A DNA stretch of 64,000 nt from Austropuccinia psidii (taxonomy: Eukaryota > Basidiomycota > Pucciniomycetes > Pucciniales > Sphaerophragmiaceae), in contig JALGQZ010000006.1 in the NCBI GenBank assembly GCA_023105745.1, forward strand, positions 36,721,686 through 36,785,685. Direction: 5' to 3'. Under the pieces are notes generated by a model, which was given only the letters and a program-made list of their open reading frames with translations, had not been told where the DNA came from and made no database searches. Shown here piece after piece: positions 60,761 through 64,000 of the stretch. Position numbers and translations under genes: made by a program. Positions within the stretch are counted from its first letter, which is position 1, and the number at the start of each line of letters is the position of its first letter.

Positions 60761-63700
60761 TCAGGCTTGTGGCCTTCTTTCATGTCTAAATCTTCTTAAG
60801 AGCTGATCTGAGTCAGGTATTTCTGATTTTGCCAGCCATTCATCTTCATGTACTGGATTTCTATATATGACAAGATATTCTCTTTTATTTTTGCCTCTAA
60901 GTCTCCTTTCTTTAATGACTTTATTTATCTTTCTGTCTTCATTTTGTTCCACTGGTGGTACAGTCAAAGGATTTGGGTTCCTTAAAGGAAACAATTCTTT
61001 GTCAGCTGCTTGATAAGACTTTATCAAGCTGACTAAAAAAGTGGGGTGTTTATTTTCCAATTCACCACTCAATCCCACTTGAACTACATTGGTTCCATAT
61101 AAGGCAACAATAACAAAAGGTCCTACATAAGAATCTTTAAGTTTCTTTGGGCCTTTGATATTATTAAAATTCAAGGTTGAAACTAGAACTAAGTCCCCTA
61201 CTTTGAAGTCTGGTACTTTGTGACTTTTGTCCCACTTCTGTTTTGCATAGTCAAAAGCGTCATTCATACTCTGTTTTGCATGATGTTTCACTTTATCAAG
61301 AATTATCTTGAAGCTGGAACCTGTAGGATGAATTTCAATCAAGCTTTTCCTCAGTGTGTCTTCTGGGAGTCTTGGATTCCATCCTTTTTCTAGCATAGCA
61401 GGAGTTTGACCTATGGAAGAATGGACTGATGTCTTATATGCCAATTCTAATGCAGGTATTAGAATGCACCAGTCATAGGTAAAGCCATCTGAGTATTTTA
61501 ATTCTAATCCATAAGCACAAAACTTCCTTATCATGTCTTCTAAAGTTTGAATCATTCTCTCTGCTAGCCCATCTGCTTGAGGGTGATATGCTGTAGAAAA
61601 TGATAGCTTAGTCCCAAACAATCTATGAAGATTGGTTCACAGTGCAGAAGATAACTTGGGATGTCTGTCACTTTTGATATTCTTAAATAATACTGTATGA
61701 GAGATAACTCTACTCCATAGAAGAAGAGCTGTATACATAGCTGTGTCATCTTCATGACATGGTAAGAATATGGTAGTCTTTCTATATCTGTCTACAATGA
61801 CCAAACAAGAATTATAACTTTTGTACCACTTGGAGGAAGTGCTATGACCCAATCAATGTGAACAACTTCCCAACAATATTTTGGTTCTTGAATATGAATC
61901 ATTAGTCCAAATTTCTTTCCTGTACCCCTGTTTGCTTTTTTTGGCATCTATCAAAGGTGTGGCAATATTCAATGGTTTCCTTTCTCCAAGATGGCCACCA
62001 TTCACAGTCCTTCACTTTTTCACGTTTTCTGTCTTTTGACAAGTGTCCAGAGTAGATGCTATCATGGCATTCATGAAGAATGGTATTGATAGGAAACCTG
62101 CTACACAATTTCATTACACAAGAATTTTTGGTTCTGTGGTAAATAATCCCATCAAACAAGTGAAATCTTCCTTCAGAATAGGAATTCTTCCAAACTTCAT
62201 CCAGTGAATTGACTAAAGATGTATCTTTGCAGTATTTATCTAATAAGGAAGTCAAGATATGGCAATTCTTGTCTTGCTTATAAGATTCTCTGACTTCTTC
62301 AAAAAATTCAGCCCCAATATCAGTTATGTTAATTCCTTCAATTGGGATATGTGGTTCTGCTTCCAAAGGTACATAAGCTGAGCTATCAGGAGTATTGGCT
62401 AATGCCCACCTGCTGAGTCCATCAGCATTCTTGTGAATGTTTCCTGCTTTATGAACTATAGTCATGTTTCCTCTATATTCTTGAATGGCTATTTGCCATA
62501 TCAAAATATGTCTGTTGGTAGTTTTCATGTTAAGGATTGATTTCATGGCATTACAGTCAGTTATCACTTCAAAAACACCCCCATCAAGATAATAGTGTAA
62601 TTTATCAAGTGCCCATACCAAACATAAGCACTCCATTTGGCTTGCACCATATCTGGCTTCTGCTGGTTTGATTTGTCTTTAGATGTAACAAACTTGTCCT
62701 TCTGTAGGTTTGTCATCAATAATTTGTACTTGATGTAGGGTTGCCCCTAATCCATATCCACATGCATCAATGTAAAATTTAGAAGGTATATTCAAGTCAG
62801 GAATGAGGAGTAAAGGTGCTTCTGTAAGAGCTTTCCTTATCTTCTCATAAGCTTTAATTCTTTCCTGTGTCATCTCAAATACTGTCTGTTGATCACAGAT
62901 TCTATAGAGTGACTTGGCTAGAATTGCAAAGTCTTTTAGAGGTTGCCTGTAATAACTGGAAAAACCAAGAGAAGACATCATTTCTTTCTTATTCTGGGGT
63001 ATTGGCTTAAGTAACACTGCTTCATACCCAAGCTTAAACCAGAAACAATATGTCCTAAATCTTTAAGTTCTTCAAAGCCAAAATTACATTTCTTGAGTGA
63101 AATCTTCATATTCACTCCTGTAACTTTTTCAAGTACTCTTGCAAGTATTTTAAGGTGCAAAGACCATGAGTCAGAACATATGATAATATCATCAATATAA
63201 ATGATAAGCCATCCTTCAGACAATTCTGTGGGGAAGATGGTATTCATCATTCTTTGATAATGAGATGGTGCATTTTTAGTTCCAAATGGCATTCTAAGAT
63301 ACTCATAAATACCACAGTGAGTGATAATTCTAAGTAATTTCCTAGTTTTGGGCGTCAAAAAATTTTGATTAAAGCCTCTCAATGCATCCATGGATGTTAT
63401 ATACTTGTCTTTAGACAATTGGGTCAAGTTTTCTTGAATTTTAGGAATTTGATACCTATCTGGAACTATGTAGGTATTCAATGCTCCAAAATCTCCAACC
63501 ATCCTTGATTTATGATTTTTCCAAGCAATAATAACAGGTGTTGTCACTTCAACTTCTTCATTATGGCCTACTCTCCTTAGTACACCAAGTTGGATCAGCT
63601 CTTGGATATGTTTTTCCAAGGCCTCTCTAGCTTTGAGACTGGCTGTATAAGCTGGTCTTCTAAGGACTGGAGTGTATGGTCTGTCAATATTAAGAGTAAT

Positions 63701-64000
63701 ATCAACTTCATGCCCTTTTATAGCGCCTGATGGCTCATTATCAGAGGCAAAGGCATTTTTATATGTGTATAACACATCAATAGGTTTATGCCTCATATTT
63801 GGTGATAATGATGGATTAATTTGTGCTTCAACAACCTGATTAGCCATAAATTCTTCCTTATAAGTATCTTTAACAGAAGATATCACAGATATTTTTTTTG
63901 TAATATTTGAAAAAGAAAATTTTTGTCTTTTATTTTCTCCAATTGTGAAATATCTGTCTTTATGGTTATTGATGTCAATACCATAAATATTCAAGTAATC
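60761..64000 (-). pseudogene. pol: Ty3-type pol: RT-RNase H-integrase-chromo-like (partial, few defects)
   Basis: The first residues at the edge match the protease-RT linker (IYGIDINNHKDR). RT at 63994-62978 keeps MRMPFG-like YLRMPFGTKNAP and the catalytic YIDDIIICS. A small deletion near 63010 shifts the frame. RNase H at about 62830-62400 keeps [11 protein letters not shown], the Glu of [13 protein letters not shown] and HKNADGLS; a TAA lies near 62679. The integrase zinc finger has HECH, GH and DRCQ with one Cys replaced by Phe. The core keeps HIDWV (61860s), SDRHPK and YHPQADGLAERM, so Asp, Asp and Glu are present, but a frameshift near 61825 and a TGA at 61637-61639 interrupt it. The C-terminus has KLKDSYVGPFVI and a chromo-like end REYLVIY...DEWLAK. 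Stop at 60761. Confidence 0.9.

Larger units (their letters stand above)
58728..64000 (-). mobile_element. 3' part of a Ty3/gypsy-type element, runs off the right edge
   Basis: On the minus strand: RT, RNase H and integrase (64000 to 60761), a polypurine tract (60617-60628) and a 3' LTR (60616 to 58728). The gag, protease and 5' LTR would lie beyond the window. The bases after the LTR (TAATT, 58723-58727) should recur before the 5' LTR if intact. It is the youngest-looking of the long elements here, with only a few lesions. Confidence 0.92.

Overview
The window is AT-rich, CpG-poor eukaryotic DNA made almost wholly of transposable elements. I found no host gene, tRNA, rRNA or CRISPR array. 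The Ty3/gypsy Gag and Pol relics, the chromodomain at the end of one Pol, and the short GT-AG introns of a MULE gene point to a fungus. The Gag and Pol proteins closely resemble ones I remember from the rust Austropuccinia psidii (myrtle rust). That is recall, not a search, but a rust (Pucciniales) is my best call.

Layout, left to right. At 960-4750 two LTRs of family A lie head to tail inside a 5-bp target-site duplication (TSD). At 5883-9405 a family B solo LTR carries a family C solo LTR. From 10704 to 30376 lies one very old Ty3-type element: 5' LTR, gag, protease, RT, RNase H, integrase, polypurine tract and 3' LTR, all heavily mutated. Four younger LTR insertions cut its pol region, and three of those are cut again or share space with other LTRs. 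Removing each insertion with one TSD copy rejoins pol, in frame for two of them. A decayed coding relic of unknown family lies at 31228-31640, and a 950-bp T/A satellite at 33012-33960.

At 37257-46697 is a full-length chromovirus (LTRs, gag, pol with chromodomain, polypurine tract, perfect 5-bp TSD). It is inactivated by stops, frameshifts and altered catalytic residues. At 47777-58317 is a solo LTR of family F into which two MULE DNA transposons (about 4.33 kb each) have inserted in opposite orientation, making a giant inverted repeat. Each MULE encodes a four-exon protein that joins a FAR1-like zinc finger, a MULE transposase, a SWIM-like finger, AT-hooks and an OTU-type cysteine protease domain. 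From 58728 to the right edge runs the 3' part of a younger Ty3-type element on the minus strand, with a family A LTR.

How it fits together: the region records successive insertions, so relative ages can be read from the nesting. Most coding parts are broken. The right-edge element keeps most catalytic residues and is the least decayed. The most unusual unit is the MULE-OTU pair.
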